DNA from: Eulemur rufifrons
Taxonomy: Eukaryota > Chordata > Mammalia > Primates > Lemuridae
Assembly (NCBI RefSeq): GCF_041146395.1
Contig: NC_091012.1
Span: forward strand, 14,994,193 to 15,058,192
Length of the DNA stretch: 64,000 nt
Reading direction: 5' to 3'
Part shown: one piece after another, positions 35,880-48,639 of the stretch
How positions within the stretch are numbered: position 1 is the stretch's first letter
Layout of the letters: each line of letters opens with the position of its first letter
Notes under the pieces: generated by a model
Seen by the model: only the letters and a program-made list of their open reading frames with translations
What the model was told of the DNA's origin: nothing
The model's database searches: none
Made by a program: the position numbers and the translations under genes

Positions 35880-36925
35880 TGAACCATCATAGGCTGAGAA
35901 ATGGTTCCTGAGAATAGCAAGTCCTAATTCCTGAACACTGTGACTCCTAACTTATTGGGTAAAGTCTTTGCAGATGTGATTAAATTAAAGATCTTGAGGT
36001 GAGATTACCGTGGATTATTGGCATGGTCCCTAAATACCATTACCTCTTGCCTTACAAGAGGGATGTTTAGTTATGTCAGAAATCACTCCCAGCTCTCCCC
36101 CACTATCTCTTATGTGGGTTGTTTGGCTGATTCTGGAAACTAAATTGATACCAGGCATATTAACAAGAGAAAATCATATGAATGTTATTAGTTTTGCACA
36201 TATATGGGGACATTCACAAGAAACTGTTCTTGGAAGAAGTGGCCAAAGCAAGATCCTTTTATTCTTTTTAGATAACGAATGATAAATTTGAGAAGAAATG
36301 ACAGGGCAAAGAAACTCTGGCAAGGAACAATACATTTCTAGGTGAGTCACTAGGAGATGTATGTGAGGGTGTAAAAACAGTAGAAGACAATGGTTACTTC
36401 ATTAAGGATATTTATTCAGGTTTATTGCTGCCCTCAAGTCCCAGTCTCTGATGGTAAGAGCTATTTTCTCAGGGTGTTATATGGATGGTACCACTTTTTG
36501 ACTTGCGGCATGAAGGAAGTGTTAAACTGATAGCCCTTTCCAAAACAACAATTTCTCCATATTTTCATCTCAAAATAATCATTATGCCAATTTGGCATAT
36601 TTTTTGGATGGCATGTCCTTTACTCCTGAAGATGTAAAGGAAATTTTGAGTTAGACAAAAGAGAAGGTGATGTGACCACAGAGGCAGAGATTGGAGTGAT
36701 GCAGGCAAAAGGAGAGGGAGTCTGACAGTCATCAGTGCAGGAAGAGGTAAGACCTGATTCTTCTCTAGATCTTCTGGAGGGAGCACAGCCACACTGACAC
36801 CTTTATTTCAGCCTTGAGATACTAGTTGTGCACTTCTGATGCCAGACCCATGAGAAAAGAAATTTCTGTGTTTTACATCCTGAGATTGTGGCAATTTGTT
36901 TTAGCATAAACAAGAAAGCAATATA
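35880..36925 (+). mobile_element. MLT1-like LTR interrupted by an unidentified insert
   Basis: The first part (35905-36062) has 'caagtcctaattcctg' and 'gcagatgtgattaaattaaag'. The second part (about 36655-36920) has 'ggcagagattggagtgatgc', 'cactgacacctttattt' and an end with 'gtggcaatttgttt'. This is the same motif order as the element at 6898-7430. About 590 bases between them (36063-36650) are foreign and of unknown family. Confidence 0.55.
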
Positions 36926-37347
36926 TAAATTTTGAGAATCACTGAGGCAGTCTGACACTCATTATGAATGATTTTGAAAAGAAAAAGAAAAAAGAATGAT
37001 AAGGAGGGAGATCAGGAGGAGGAAGTGGAGGATGCAGGCATTATATACAGCAAAGACAAAGGGGTGAACTCATCAAGATGAGATAACGATTGTAAATATG
37101 GAGTCACCTAGTATGTCTTTCAAGAAATTCACCAGTTTCCTCTAAGATATTAAATTCATGGCCCTAGATTCATTTGTAGTGTTCTTTATTATCCTTTTAA
37201 TCTCAATGTGATAATTTGTGATGTCTCTCATTGTTCAGGGGATAGCTTGGCTAAAGTTGTATGAATTTATTGATCTTTCCAAATAACCAGTTTTTATTTT
37301 TCAGATTTCTTCAAATGCTTTCATGTTTTCAATGTCATTGATTTGTA

Positions 37348-37628
37348 TTTTTTTTAATGACTAACTCTGTCACCCTGGGTAGAGTGCAGTACTATCATCA
37401 CAGCTCACTACAACCTCAAACTCCTGGGCTCAAGCAATTCTCTTACTTCAACCTCCCAAGTAGCTGGGACTACAAGTGCACACCACTGGCTGGCTGATTT
37501 TTCTATTTTAATAGAGATATTGTTTTGCTCTTGCTCAGCCTGGTCTCAAACACCTGAGCTCAAGCCATTCAGCTGTCCTGGCCTTTCAGAGTGGTGGTAT
37601 TACAGGAATGAGGCACTATGCCTGGCTG
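37348..37628 (-). mobile_element. Alu SINE, both arms, minus strand
   Basis: The complement of a full dimeric Alu: T-run at 37349, 'ctctgtcaccctgggtagag' near 37366, 'cctcccaagtagctgggac' at 37453, 'cacctgagctcaagccattc' at 37551 and the left-arm start at about 37628. It is diverged, so older than the Alu at 1-220. Confidence 0.88.
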
Positions 37629-37905
37629 ATTTCTTTTTTTTTATTTTATTTAAATATAACTTTTCTTCTACTTGCTTTATACTTAAATTGTTCTACTTCC
37701 TCTATTTTCCTAAGGTGGAAAATCAGTTTATTGATTTCTCTTTACAAATAGATGAATTTAATGGTATAAATTTCCATCCCTTCTTCTTTTTCTGGGTTAC
37801 TACAAAATTAGATAATTGGTGTTAACATTTAGCTCAATGTTTTTAAAGATCCCTCTTGAGATTTCTGCTTTGGTCCATGAATTTTTGAGAATTGTGTTGA
37901 CAGGT

Positions 37906-38790
37906 ACACAAAAAGATGCTCAATTTCACTAATTATCAAGAAAATGCAAACTGAGCCACAATGGGTTATTATTTCACACACATTGGAATGACTGTTATCA
38001 GAAAGAAGAAATATAACATAAGTTGGGAAGTATATGGAGAAAAGGAAACCCTTAAACAATGTTGGTGGAAAGGCAAATGGTATAGCCACTATGAAATCAC
38101 TATGCAGGTTTCTCAAAAAATTAAAAATTGGACTACTCTATGATACAGGATTCCTACTTTTGGGTACATATCAGAAAGAAATGAAATCAGTATGACAAGG
38201 GAATATCTGCAGTCCCATTTCTTTATACCATTTTTCAAAATAGTCAAGATATGAAATAACCTATATGTGGACTGACAGAGAAATGGATAGAGAAAATGTG
38301 GTACAGATATACAATGAGATATTCAGCTTCAAAATGAAGGAAATTCTGCCATTTGTGACAATGTAGATTAACCTGGAAGACATTATGGTAAATGAAATAA
38401 GCCAGACACAGGAAGATAAATACTGCCTGATCTCACTTATATGTGGAAATATAAAATGTCAAACATGTAGAAACAGATGGTAGACTTGTGGCTTCTATGA
38501 GCTGGAGAAAGGGTGAAATGAGATGTTAGTGAACTGATACAAAGTTTCAGTTATGTAAGTTAAGTTCTCTACAACAAAATGTGTATAGATAGCAATATTG
38601 TATTGTATGCTTATCAGTTGCTAAGAAGAAAAATCGTAAAGGTCATAAGAACAAAAATATTGTATCACTGTAAGTGATTGATGTGTTAATCAGGTATATT
38701 TGGGTGAATATTTCACAATGTCTATGTACGTCAAATTATCAGTTGTATCACTGAAATACATATGATTTTACTTCTAAATTATGCCTCAAT
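37906..38790 (+). mobile_element. Old L1M 3' end, plus strand
   Basis: Plus-strand sequence follows the L1 ORF2 end ('gctcaatttcactaattatc' at 37918, 'gaaataagccagacacagg' at 38394) into an L1M 3' UTR. Confidence 0.75.
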
Positions 38791-39010
38791 AATATTGGGG
38801 AAAAGTGTTGTTTATTCCTTAATATTTGGGGATTCTTTCTCTATCTTTATGTTGTTGATTTCTACTTTGATTCCATTATAGTCAAAACATAGTGTGATAT
38901 CTACTTTTATAAATGTTATGGTATGCTTTATAGCACAATATAAGAAGTTTCAAGATATTTCTTCTCATGTTTTTATAATGTATCCTTAGAGGATAATAGT
39001 TTTTTTTTTT

Positions 39011-39569
39011 TCATTTTGAAACATGTCAGAATTCTGGAGGTAATTGGACTATATATGAGGTATTTAACTGATGACTGATGTGCCCTTATTCTGATTCTAG
39101 ATTTTTATTTAACTTTTTCCACACTTGCTTCATATAATTTATTGATAAACTGAGTAAACAATTCAGACAGGAATTAATCCATCTAATTAATTAATGCATT
39201 TATCTAGGTTTAGGGACTATTAACCAAAAAGGATGTTTACTGTGATTGTGAGATGATTTCAATTTCTAGAACTTTAATAAAGGAAAAAATATGTCAAAAG
39301 TACATTTTCAAATCAAACAGTGATTATGCCCTCTCTTCCAATGTGTCAAGTGTCATATTCTAGAACTCTCTGAAGATTCCTTAGTAAATTCTGGTGAAAG
39401 GCAAATGAATTTATTTACTGAAACTAAAAGATAAAGAGCAGGGCAAAAATGAATTTGAGGTGCTGGAAAGTGGTTTGTGATTTAATTTGGTGTAATTATG
39501 TACAGATGGTGAATGTAGTGCTTTTTGAAACTGTCTCCAAATTTAACAAATAAGGAATGAGAGAATGAC
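39011..39569. other. Unassigned AT-rich sequence upstream of an OR pseudogene
   Basis: Nothing recognised. Confidence 0.45.
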
Positions 39570-40489
39570 ATGGCCAAACAACCAGAATTCAGGGCTGATT
39601 TCATCCTTTTGGACCTGTTTCATGGCCCCCAGGCTCCCTGGCTTCTCTTTGTTCTCACCATGCTGGAGCTTCCGGTCCTTTTTGGCAACACCATGATCAT
39701 CCTCCTCATTCAGACCTACCCACTTCTCCACTGCCTCATTTTTTTTTCTCATCCAGCCATCCCTGATGTACTTGTTCTAGATTTCCATTGTTCACCCCCA
39801 GATGGCCCTCAACTTTCTCTCTAGGAATCATCACATCTCTTTCACTGACTATGGAATTCAGCTATTGCTCTTCATGACCCTGTTGGCAGGAAAGTGTCTG
39901 ATGTTGGCCATCCTGGCTTAGGACCTCTACGTGGCCATCTGTCACCCATTATGTTGCCTCATCCACATTCCCCATGATCTCTATGTGTGTCTGGTGCTTC
40001 CATCTTGGTTGAGCACAGTGCTCAATGCCTTGATCCATGTGCTCTACACTCTCACTTTTTGTTACTTCACCTCCAGGGAAAGCTGTCATTTCGTTTCTGA
40101 GTTCCGAGCTGTTTTGAAACTAGTTGTGCTGACAATTCCCTCTATCAAAAGGGTCTTTTTGTCAATGGTGTTATTTTTCTCCTCTCTCCTATATTAGCCA
40201 TTATGGACTCCTATGGAAGTACACTGTGCACTCTACTGGTGACAGCCTCAAGACTGGGGCACATGGGAACCTTAGCCACTTACTCCTTTCACATGCCCTT
40301 GGTGTCTCTATTCTATGTGGCTGCCATTACCAAGTACCTTCCACCAAAATCTCACTCCCCTGTCCAGGAGAGGTAGTCTCTGTCTTCTACGCGATCCTAA
40401 CACAAATGCTCAACCCTCTCACCTACAGTCTGAGAAACAAGGGTGTCTTTGGAGCCCTCAGGGGAGTTCTCAGAAAATCAGGAATATGA
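39570..40489 (+). pseudogene. Olfactory receptor pseudogene (OR2-like), full length
   Basis: An ATG at 39570 starts MAKQPEFRADFILLDLF, then helix 1 with LFGNTMIILL. Later pieces in shifted frames give the region before helix 3 (MTLLAGKCLMLAILA), a stop (tag at 39920) where the MAYDRY tyrosine region begins, DLYVAICHPL, the second extracellular loop with cysteines near 40085, helix 6 near 40270-40330, and the terminal signature NPLTYSLRNKGVFGALRGVL. The span of about 920 bases is normal for an OR. At least two frameshifts and two stops (39920, about 40195) make it non-functional. Its style is class II, family 2, like the fragment at 23540-23982. Confidence 0.9.
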
Positions 40490-40799
40490 CGTTTTGAAGT
40501 TTCCAATGAAAATCCAAATCTAAACCAATGAAAGCATATACATTGAAATGGTGGGATTTACCATATGTAGAGAGACATATACATATGCATTTAAGTATAG
40601 AGAAAGATAGTTTGAGGAACAAAGAAGAGACAAAAAGAAAGAATCCTGTGTTGAAAGTTGCTATGTAAATTGGTCATTTTCTTCCTTTAATTCATTTGTG
40701 TATTTGTACTCAAATATAATATATTGGGAATGTGTTTTATTTGTGTACTAGATCAAATACACTTTTCTTACTCCTATGCAATCATCTTATTTGGCATTG

Positions 40800-41128
40800 T
40801 TATTTATTTTGCTATATTTTTGTTTTTAATTGACAAATAATGGTATATGTATATGTAGGACACAATGTGTTGACTTTATGTATACTTTGTGGAAAGATAT
40901 GATAAAGCTAATTAACATTTATCAAAAGAGAGAAATGAATGTTCAACAGGTATATGACAAATTCTCAACCTATCTTATCAACAGGGAAATGCAAATTATA
41001 ACCACAATGAGCTATTAACTCACACCTGTGAGAATGCCTATTCTGAATATGATGAATACTAAATGCCGGTGAGGATGTGGAGAAAAGGAAACACTTCTAT
41101 ATTGTTGCTGTGAGTATACATTAGGACA
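40800..41128 (+). mobile_element. Old L1M-derived fragments
   Basis: Bases 40980-41110 follow the L1 ORF2 C-terminus on the plus strand ('gggaaatgcaaattataacc' at 40984, 'ggatgtggagaaaaggaaac' at 41073). The L1-H insertion interrupts the old element. Confidence 0.6.
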
Positions 41129-41143
41129 GTCTAATTTATTTGT

Positions 41144-42914
41144 TTTTTTATTTTTTATCTGTGATGCATTTTTATTTATCATTTATTTTTTTTTATTTCA
41201 GCTCATTATGGGGGTACAAAAGTTCAGGTTATATATATTGCCCATGCCCCCCATCCCCACGAGTCTGAACTTCAAGCGTGTCCATTCCCTAGACAGCGCA
41301 CATCGCACTCATCATATAGGTATGCACCCATCCCCTCCCCCCACTCCCATCCCCCCCCAGTCAGAACTACAAGCATGTCCATTCCCCAGGCAGTGCGCAT
41401 TGCACTCATCAAGTAGATATACACCCATCCCTTCCCCCCAGTCCTCACCTCTGTCCCATACCCAATTGGTGTTATACCCAAATGTGCACTTAGGTGATGA
41501 TCAGGGAAACCAGTTTGCTGGTGAGTACATGTGGTGCTTATTTTTCCATTCTTGGGATACTTCACTTAATAAAATGGGTTCCAACTCTCTCCAAGAGAAC
41601 CAAAGACATGCCATATCGCCATTATTTCTAATAGCTGAGTAATATTCCATGGTATACATATACCACATTTTGCTAATCCAGTCATGGATTGATGGGCATT
41701 TGGGTTGTTTCCACATCTTTGCAATTGTGAATTGGGCTGCTATAAACATTCGGGTGCAGGTGTCTTTTTTTATAGAATGACTTTTGTTCTTCTGGTTAGA
41801 TGCCCAATAATGAGATTGCTGGATCAAATGGTAGGTCTACTAGAATCTGTTTAAGGTATCTCCATATTGTTTTCCACAGGGGTTGCACTAGTTTACAGTC
41901 CCACCAGCAGTGTATGAGTGTTCCTGTCTCTCCACATCCACGCCAACGTGTATTGTTTTGGGACTTTTTGATAAAGGCCATTCTCACTGGAGTTAAGTGA
42001 TATCTCATTGTGGTTTTGATTTACATTTACCTGATGATTAGGGATGTTGAACATTTTTTCATATGTTTGTTAGCCATTTTTATATCTTCTTTTCAAAAAT
42101 TTCTATTCATGTCCTTTGCCCACTTTTTGATAGGGTTGTTCAATTTTTTTATTACTGATTTTCCTGAGTTCTAAATAGATTCTTGTTATCAGTCCTTTAT
42201 CTGATGTGTAGTATGCAAAATTTTTTTCCCATTCTGTAGGTTGTCTGTTTACTCTCATGACTGTTTCTTTGGCTGTGCAGAAGCTTTTTAATTTAATCAG
42301 GTCCCATTTATTTATTTTTGTTGTTGCTGTGATTGCCTTAGGGGTCTTCCTCATAAATTCTTTGCCTATGCCAATACTGTAAGAGTCTTTCCTATGTTTT
42401 CTTCTAGAATTCTAATAGTTTCTGACCTAAGGTTTAAGTCTGTTATCCACTGTGATTTGATTTTTGTGAGAGGTGAAAGCTGTGGGTCCTGTTTCAGTCT
42501 TCTACATGTGGCTATCCAGTTTTCCCAGCACCGTTTATCAAATAAGGAATCTTTTTCCCAGAGTATGTTTTTGTCTGCTTTGTCAAAGATTAGATGGCTA
42601 TATGAGGATAGTTTTATATTTGCATTTTCTGTTCTGTTCCACTGCTCTGTGTCCCTGCACTTGTGCCAATATGGATTGGTGGAATAAACATTTTTAAAAT
42701 GTCTATACTGCCCAAAGTTATCTACAGATTCAATGCAATCCCTATAAAATTACCAACATCATTTTTCACAGATATAGAAAATATAATTTTACATTTTGTA
42801 TGGAACCAGAGAAGACCCCATTTAGCAAAAGCAATTTTAAGCAACAAAAACAAAATGGGAGGTATTAATTTGCCAGACTTCAAACTATACTACAAGGTTG
42901 TGATTATAAGAATG
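41144..42914 (-). mobile_element. L1-H: 5'-inverted L1 with a short 3' extension
   Basis: The 15-base target-site duplication 'gtctaatttatttgt' is at 41129-41143 and 42915-42929. The minus-oriented part, 41195 to about 42671, covers the 3' UTR and ORF2 C-terminus (pieces at 41501-41827, 41796-42008, 42103-42354). From about 42672 to 42914 the orientation flips and the plus strand reads an ORF2 fragment with [19 protein letters not shown]. Between the outer poly-T and the L1 3' end are about 30 extra bases (41157-41190), which may be transduced flank. Confidence 0.93.
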
Positions 42915-42949
42915 GTCTAATTTATTTGTATTTCAATAAATTTAGCAGG

Positions 42950-43200
42950 TAACAGGCTTTTTTTTTTGATAAATGGATGAATTATGTAGTGTTGAATTCA
43001 GTACTTTTAGTGTATCCTTCATTCAATAATATACATTGCACCCAGTAGATAAGATTTGATCACTCAACCCCAATCACCCTCCTCCCTTCTGACTCTTAAG
43101 CATCTATTTTCTCAATACAGCCATTGTAGCAAATAGTATAGGGCAATATACATAACCTAAACATTTGTGCCCTCATAATAGGCTGAAATAAAAAATGCTT
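42950..43200. mobile_element. Short L1 3' UTR fragments
   Basis: Bases 43140-43195 ('catttgtgccctcataatag', then 'gctgaaataaaaaa') match an L1 3' terminus on the plus strand. Bases 42960-43130 resemble an L1 3' UTR of another type. Limits are uncertain. Confidence 0.5.
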
Positions 43201-45436
43201 TTTTGGAACCTGAAATACGTCTCTTTGAAATGAAATATCAAGGAAGATAGTGTCCGATCACACAATTTCCACATGAAGACGAGATGCTAACTTCAGTGAG
43301 CACCTAGCTTTAAGTTGCAAAATTATCTCCTCCTACATACACTTGAGATGCGTGCTTTTTATTTGAATAAAACCGATTAGCAAAAAAGAGAGTCTCACTA
43401 ATTACCAAGTAAATTACCAAGTAAATTTCTCTGTATGACAAATTGTGCTGTCAAGTCTTCTTACTTCAAAACTAATTATTTATCTAGAGAACATGTATGT
43501 AAAAGGTAGGATTTGCTTTGTAATGTAAAGTAATGACTTTATGTATGTCTTTGAAATCTCTCAGTGGATTGGCATTATTTACATCACATATGGTTTAATT
43601 CAGTAATAAAAGGGTTTTTTTATTTCTCTTCTAACTTTGTGGAGAGGTTTTCTGTGTTGGAGATTATGTTCAAAAATATTTCCTGAACACTTTCCAGAAT
43701 TAAAAAAATATAACATGAAAATAAAATGTGCCCCCCAGGATTTACACTGGAGGTGCTTTGAAGACTAGATCCTTCTTTAGCTTCCAGTCACAAACTCGCA
43801 ACTGTGCAGCACAGACCTTCACTGTCCCCTCATCTGCACACAGTAAGTTCTCTCTGCCTGTTTGGGGTCTGCTGTCTCATCAAGAGAATACTTAGACCAG
43901 ATTCCTATGAAAACACTCTCACAGGATAATATTCAGTAGTACTAGCCTTTCATTAAATGCACCTGACATCTTCAGAACTGAAATGGATTCAGAGACCATG
44001 GGGCCATGACACAAGCCAGAACAAGATAGTGTGCACTGGTTTGAACCCAAAAAACCCCCTTCTGCCTTGTCCTCTTGCCCAAATGCCAGGGAATGTGCCA
44101 TGGGTGCTACTGAATTCATGCCTCTCTGGAGGGCTAAATCTGCAGCTCTGAATTCTGAATCTAAGGCCTGAGGTTTTTCAGGATCCATTAGAGAAGGTTC
44201 CATAAGGGAATCTTTCCTCCTGTTTTCCTTACCTCACTGTAACACCAGAGAATGCACAGCAAATTTGATCCAACCTAGACCTGCCCTCAATCTGCAATTC
44301 AAAAGACAGGGGCAGACTTTGGATTAAGGATGTACAAAAAACTCAAGGGAGACATTTTCTGCAGTGTATGAGATCAACATAGACTTTGTAAATTGACTTT
44401 GAAAGGACTTTTCAGGGTGGGATTAAAGAATTTTCTAAGTCTTGTGTAGTGTACTATTATAGTTGTGGGAGAATAGAAAAGCTGGCATCACAACTAAATT
44501 TTTTTGGAAATTATTGGACACTTAGTACTCACCTTTTCTGGTATTTTAAGGATTAAGTCACAATCAATGTAAAGGCTTCTTCACGGTGCAGCGTACCATC
44601 CTTCTAAGCACACAGTACCTGCTCAGTAGACATTGCATTATGATGGTCTTCACTTTGGAAAATAAGTGTCTGTGTTTTGATGAGTGTTGGGTATAAGACA
44701 TTCTGTATGCTGTGCTTGCTGTCTCTAGCTGAGTGCTACTAATAATGGATCTAGGTTGAGCAACATCAGCACTGAAACCAGACTTGACAAAGAAACCACT
44801 TAATGTACCCCTTCCACACCAGCAGACCACATTTCTTAGATTGAGGCCCACAATACCACATGATTTATATTCACATTGATGGTTCAGAGACAATTTTTAA
44901 GTAATTGCCTCTCAGCCCAACCTTTCAATTAGGATCACCTGGCTAGCTTAAAAGAAACTCCATCACCTGTATATGGGGCTGGGTGGGAACATCCATGTGG
45001 TTTTAATTGTGCCCCAAATAATTCTAATTTGATACCAGGGTCAAGCATTAGAACTCCCAAATACATTCATGAGATTGAGTTTAGACTTTGTTCCAGAGAG
45101 AAATCACAGGGCCTGCTGCTTTGGGTTTTGTAGGGGCAGATCAGTGTGGTCCAGATTCCCACTGCTGTAGCAGAAAGTCCTGGCACGTGTGGCAGGGGTA
45201 GGTCACCAAGGGAAAGACAGGAGACCCTCACATTTTAGTCTCTATAAGGAGACATCATACCTGACTGTTTCCTGTGACTAGGAACCAGTGAGTGTAGCCT
45301 TTTCTGCATTTTGTGGTCCTCCTGCTTGTGGATGCTGTGTAAACAGGTGAAGAGATTGTGCTGACTCCTTTCAGGGCATAGTCTCAAGATGTAATTCTGA
45401 TTGTTTTACACAATCTCACCTGAAAAGAAATTTCAG
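43201..45436. other. Mostly unique sequence upstream of the KRAB exons
   Basis: No exon is identified. The usual CpG-rich first exon of a KRAB-ZNF gene is not visible, so the promoter is probably upstream of the window segment read here or has been lost. One DNA-transposon-like fragment lies at 44915-45075. Confidence 0.45.
44915..45075 (+). mobile_element. MER5-like (hAT-Charlie) fragment
   Basis: The motif order 'aattaggatcacctggctag', then a methionine-free AT/CA-rich middle and 'ccccaaataattctaatttg' resembles MER5-type non-autonomous hAT elements. Diverged. Confidence 0.45.
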
Positions 45437-45473
45437 AGTAGGAGAAGGAGAAGAAGAAATGGCTGTTTTTCAG
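45437..45473 (+). CDS. Candidate start exon of a KRAB zinc-finger gene
   Basis: After a 'tttcag' acceptor at 45431-45436, an ATG at 45459 encodes MAVFQ and stops in phase 0 at a consensus donor 'gtaagtg' (45474). Human KRAB-ZNF genes typically have just such a tiny start exon coding for a few residues before the KRAB-A exon, and phase 0 fits the next exon at 46925. Transcription from this exon is inference; the exon is too short to be proved by sequence alone. Confidence 0.6.
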
Positions 45474-46439
45474 GTAAGTGTGTCCCAGGTTAGGGGGCTA
45501 TGTCCACTGTTCCTCCTGGAATGTCATGCAGAACTTCAATTTTTAGAACTTGTAAACCTTTACTTCTTTACTTCTGATGTTTATGCCTAATGAGTTTTTT
45601 TCCACTACATTTTTTTTTCATTTCTTCTTATGATAGTCAAGGAGCACTGGAAAATCCTTCCTCCCTACATAACAAAACCTGCTCTACATTCTCTCCACAC
45701 AAGCTTCTTAATAAAATAAACAAGTTTCATAATAAATGCATGATACGTAATATTGAAAATGTTCCCATTGTGACAATTCAACCTACAATAGTGTGGATAT
45801 CTGAGATTCCTATTGGGGATGGGATAGGGTCTTTGTATTTGAGTGAAGAAGGGAAACATGTACTTTGAAGGTTTGATCTGAATGTTTTCATCAGCTCTGT
45901 GTGAAATAGTATTTGGAAAATGCAGAAAGAGGATAGCATTGATTGCCTAGGATAACAAGAAAATTATGGAAAAATAAAAAATAGAAGACTTGCTCTGTAA
46001 AATGCAAAAGTATTTACATACATTATTAAAGATTAAAAACCATGGGAAATATCTATAACTTGAACTTTGCATAAAACTGATGATTCTTCATGGTTACATA
46101 TTTTTGGGCACTACCATCCCAGCAGTGATTATTTTATCCTCTGTGCAATGGTGCCTAATACCAATTTGTCGCACTACAGTTGATGTTAATTTCATTCACT
46201 TGGTTAAGGTGCTCTCTGACAGATTCATCCAAAGTAAAGTTAATTGTTTTTTTTCTTTATGATTAAATGTCTTTTGGAAATTTACTGACTGATGTGCATG
46301 AACCATCACATTTACACTGGAAGCTCCCCTTTCTTTTTATAGCTTGCTTTGAAAAATGAAGGCTCTTATCTTTGTCTTCTGGTCAAATGAAGTGAGATAA
46401 ATTTAAAGTCTACCACTTACTAGATGTTGACAAAATATT

Positions 46440-46590
46440 CTCCTTATGCCAGAAGCACTGGCTTCACTGGTTATATTATGTGAAATGCAGAGACTCAGAC
46501 CCCACCCGAGTTCTCCTGAATGAGAATCTGTATTTTAACAAGATCTCCAGTTCATTACTATACACGTGAAAATTGGGTGATACTTTCTAA
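46440..46590 (+). mobile_element. MER5A-like hAT-Charlie fragment in the KRAB gene intron
   Basis: The segment 'gactcagaccccaccc' at 46493, 'gaatctgtattttaacaag' at 46524 and the 'ctccag' that follows have the order seen in MER5A. Confidence 0.65.
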
Positions 46591-46798
46591 CTCACTGTTT
46601 CTCTGTGTGAGAATATGCACAACTTATTTCATATGATGTAAATATAGCACAAATTTATATTGCAGTGTTGAGGCCCTTAATTTTATATTAAATACTTTAT
46701 CATTCAAAACAGCATCATATGCACACTAGTTTCACACATGTTATACGATCTTCATTCCTGAGAATTAGAGAATATGTTCAAGAATATCACTATGCTAA

Positions 46799-47110
<312 letters not shown>

Positions 47111-47553
47111 TAGATTGTTTCTTGGAAGTTTCTACTTTACATGAATTAATTTTATATCCCTGCTTTTAAGGAAAATTTGAAGGATTCTGGTGTAGAAAAT
47201 AAAATCACTAGACGTCTCATCTTATCATGAACCTTTTCCTTTCTTGAGCTGATCTGTATACTTCACTCTAGATTAGTGGTTCCTCTAGAAATCAGGGTAC
47301 ATAATTGTTGCCTGCACCTTAGAACACAATTTCCACCACTTATTTTTTATTTGGTGCTAGTGGGAATTGGTGCTCTGGAGCTATAAATTTGAAATAATTT
47401 CTTATCGTTCTACAGGGTCTGTGAGAAAACCATATTTTGGAAAATAATTTTCTAGAATTTTCTATAATATTCTGTCTATAATTATAGTACTTAAAAGATT
47501 AGTAATTAGAGAGTCTTCAGCAAAAGTCATGTGTATTTTTTCTAATAAAACAG

Positions 47554-47649
47554 GTCTTGCTGTCTCAAAGCCAGAGCTGATCACATGTCTGGAGCAAGGG
47601 ATAGAGCCCTGGATTATGAATAAAGAGGAAACAACAGCTAAATATACAG
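47554..47649 (+). CDS. KRAB-b exon, intact
   Basis: The 96-base exon, again canonical in size, follows 'aaaacag' and ends at a 'gtaggtgag' donor. In phase with the A box it encodes LAVSKPELITCLEQGIEPW and a short acidic/threonine-rich tail, the standard KRAB-b form in which SKP and LEQG.EPW are conserved. It exits in phase 1, as expected for splicing to a zinc-finger exon. No C2H2 array (repeated HTGEKP-type linkers) is seen on the plus strand through base 64000, so the last exon is beyond the window or lost. Confidence 0.92.
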
Positions 47650-47984
47650 GTAGGTGAGATTAAGTAAAGCAGATAACAAATGTTAAAAAGCCAAAGCTCA
47701 AGGAGAAAGGCAGATATAAAAAAGTGGTTTGGAATGCTCCACTCTTTGGAAATGTTTTTTGAGAAGCCTGTGTATGTTTCTCTTTCTCTTACACAAGGAT
47801 ATCTTCTGTCCCATGCTCTTAAACTCTCTAAGAACTGTACCTCTGTAGTGATCTTCTTTAGAATTCAGTGAGAGCCAAACTTCTTGTCATGGCTTATAAG
47901 GGACTACGTTATCTGTAAACACTTCTATTGTTCGAGGAGATATAGGATTATCTCTACATATTTTGAAGACCTCTACATTAAAGC

Positions 47985-48290
47985 ACCTTTTTACAGCGTT
48001 TTGCTCTGCTGCCCCATCTGGAGTACAATGGTTGATCATAGCTCTCTGCAAACTGAAACTTCTGGGCTCCAGGGATCCTGCTACCTCAATTTTCCAAGTA
48101 CCTAGGACTATGGGCATGAGCCACCATGGCCAGCTGTTTTATTCCTATTATTATTATTATTTGTTAAAATGAAGTCTCTTTATGGTGCTGGGGCTGGTTT
48201 CAAGATCCTGACCTCAACTGATCCTCCTTCCTTGGCTTCCCAAATTGCTGAGATTATAGTTGTGATCCACCATGCCCACCTCCATTTTTG
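47985..48290 (-). mobile_element. Old Alu-type SINE, minus strand
   Basis: The complement of both Alu arms is recognisable ('ctgccccatctggagtacaa' at 48008, 'tcctccttccttggcttcc' at 48221) but strongly diverged. A TTA microsatellite lies in the linker near 48147. Confidence 0.8.
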
Positions 48291-48639
48291 AAGTTCCTTT
48301 TGTTGCTTCATTTTGAAATGTGTAAAAAGGAATAGTGGAGATACTGTGATTTGCTTCAGTAATGCTAGAAACCCTGGGACAGATTTTTCATATTTTCTGC
48401 ATCATGATTTCCAATTCTAAGGTTTCAGAGGCAATCCTATAGAAATTCAGACTCATTAATTTTATACAAATGCATAGCCTCTTCCTAAACCTAAGAACAT
48501 CTAACATTATTTCACTTTGAAATATCCTTTTTTCTTTTTTATGTATATTCTTTTTTCTAGTATAAAATAAGAGTAAAATTTCAACTTTATTGTACCCAAA
48601 TTCCCAAACTGTATTATAGTTTATTTTCCCTACTCACCT

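Larger units (their letters stand above)
37090..39010 (-). mobile_element. Old L1M remnant, minus strand, carrying two insertions
   Basis: Minus-strand L1M-like ORF2 sequence is seen at about 37090-37345, 37640-37895 and 38800-39010. It is split by an Alu (37348-37628) and by a plus-strand L1M 3' end (37906-38790). The word 'gtgttg' beside both ends of the latter may be its target-site duplication. Confidence 0.65.

Noticed and set aside
45590..45868. A 92-codon ORF downstream of the KRAB start exon as a coding exon
   Set aside because: No family similarity; it lies in the intron and is not flanked by suitable splice sites in phase with the KRAB exons.
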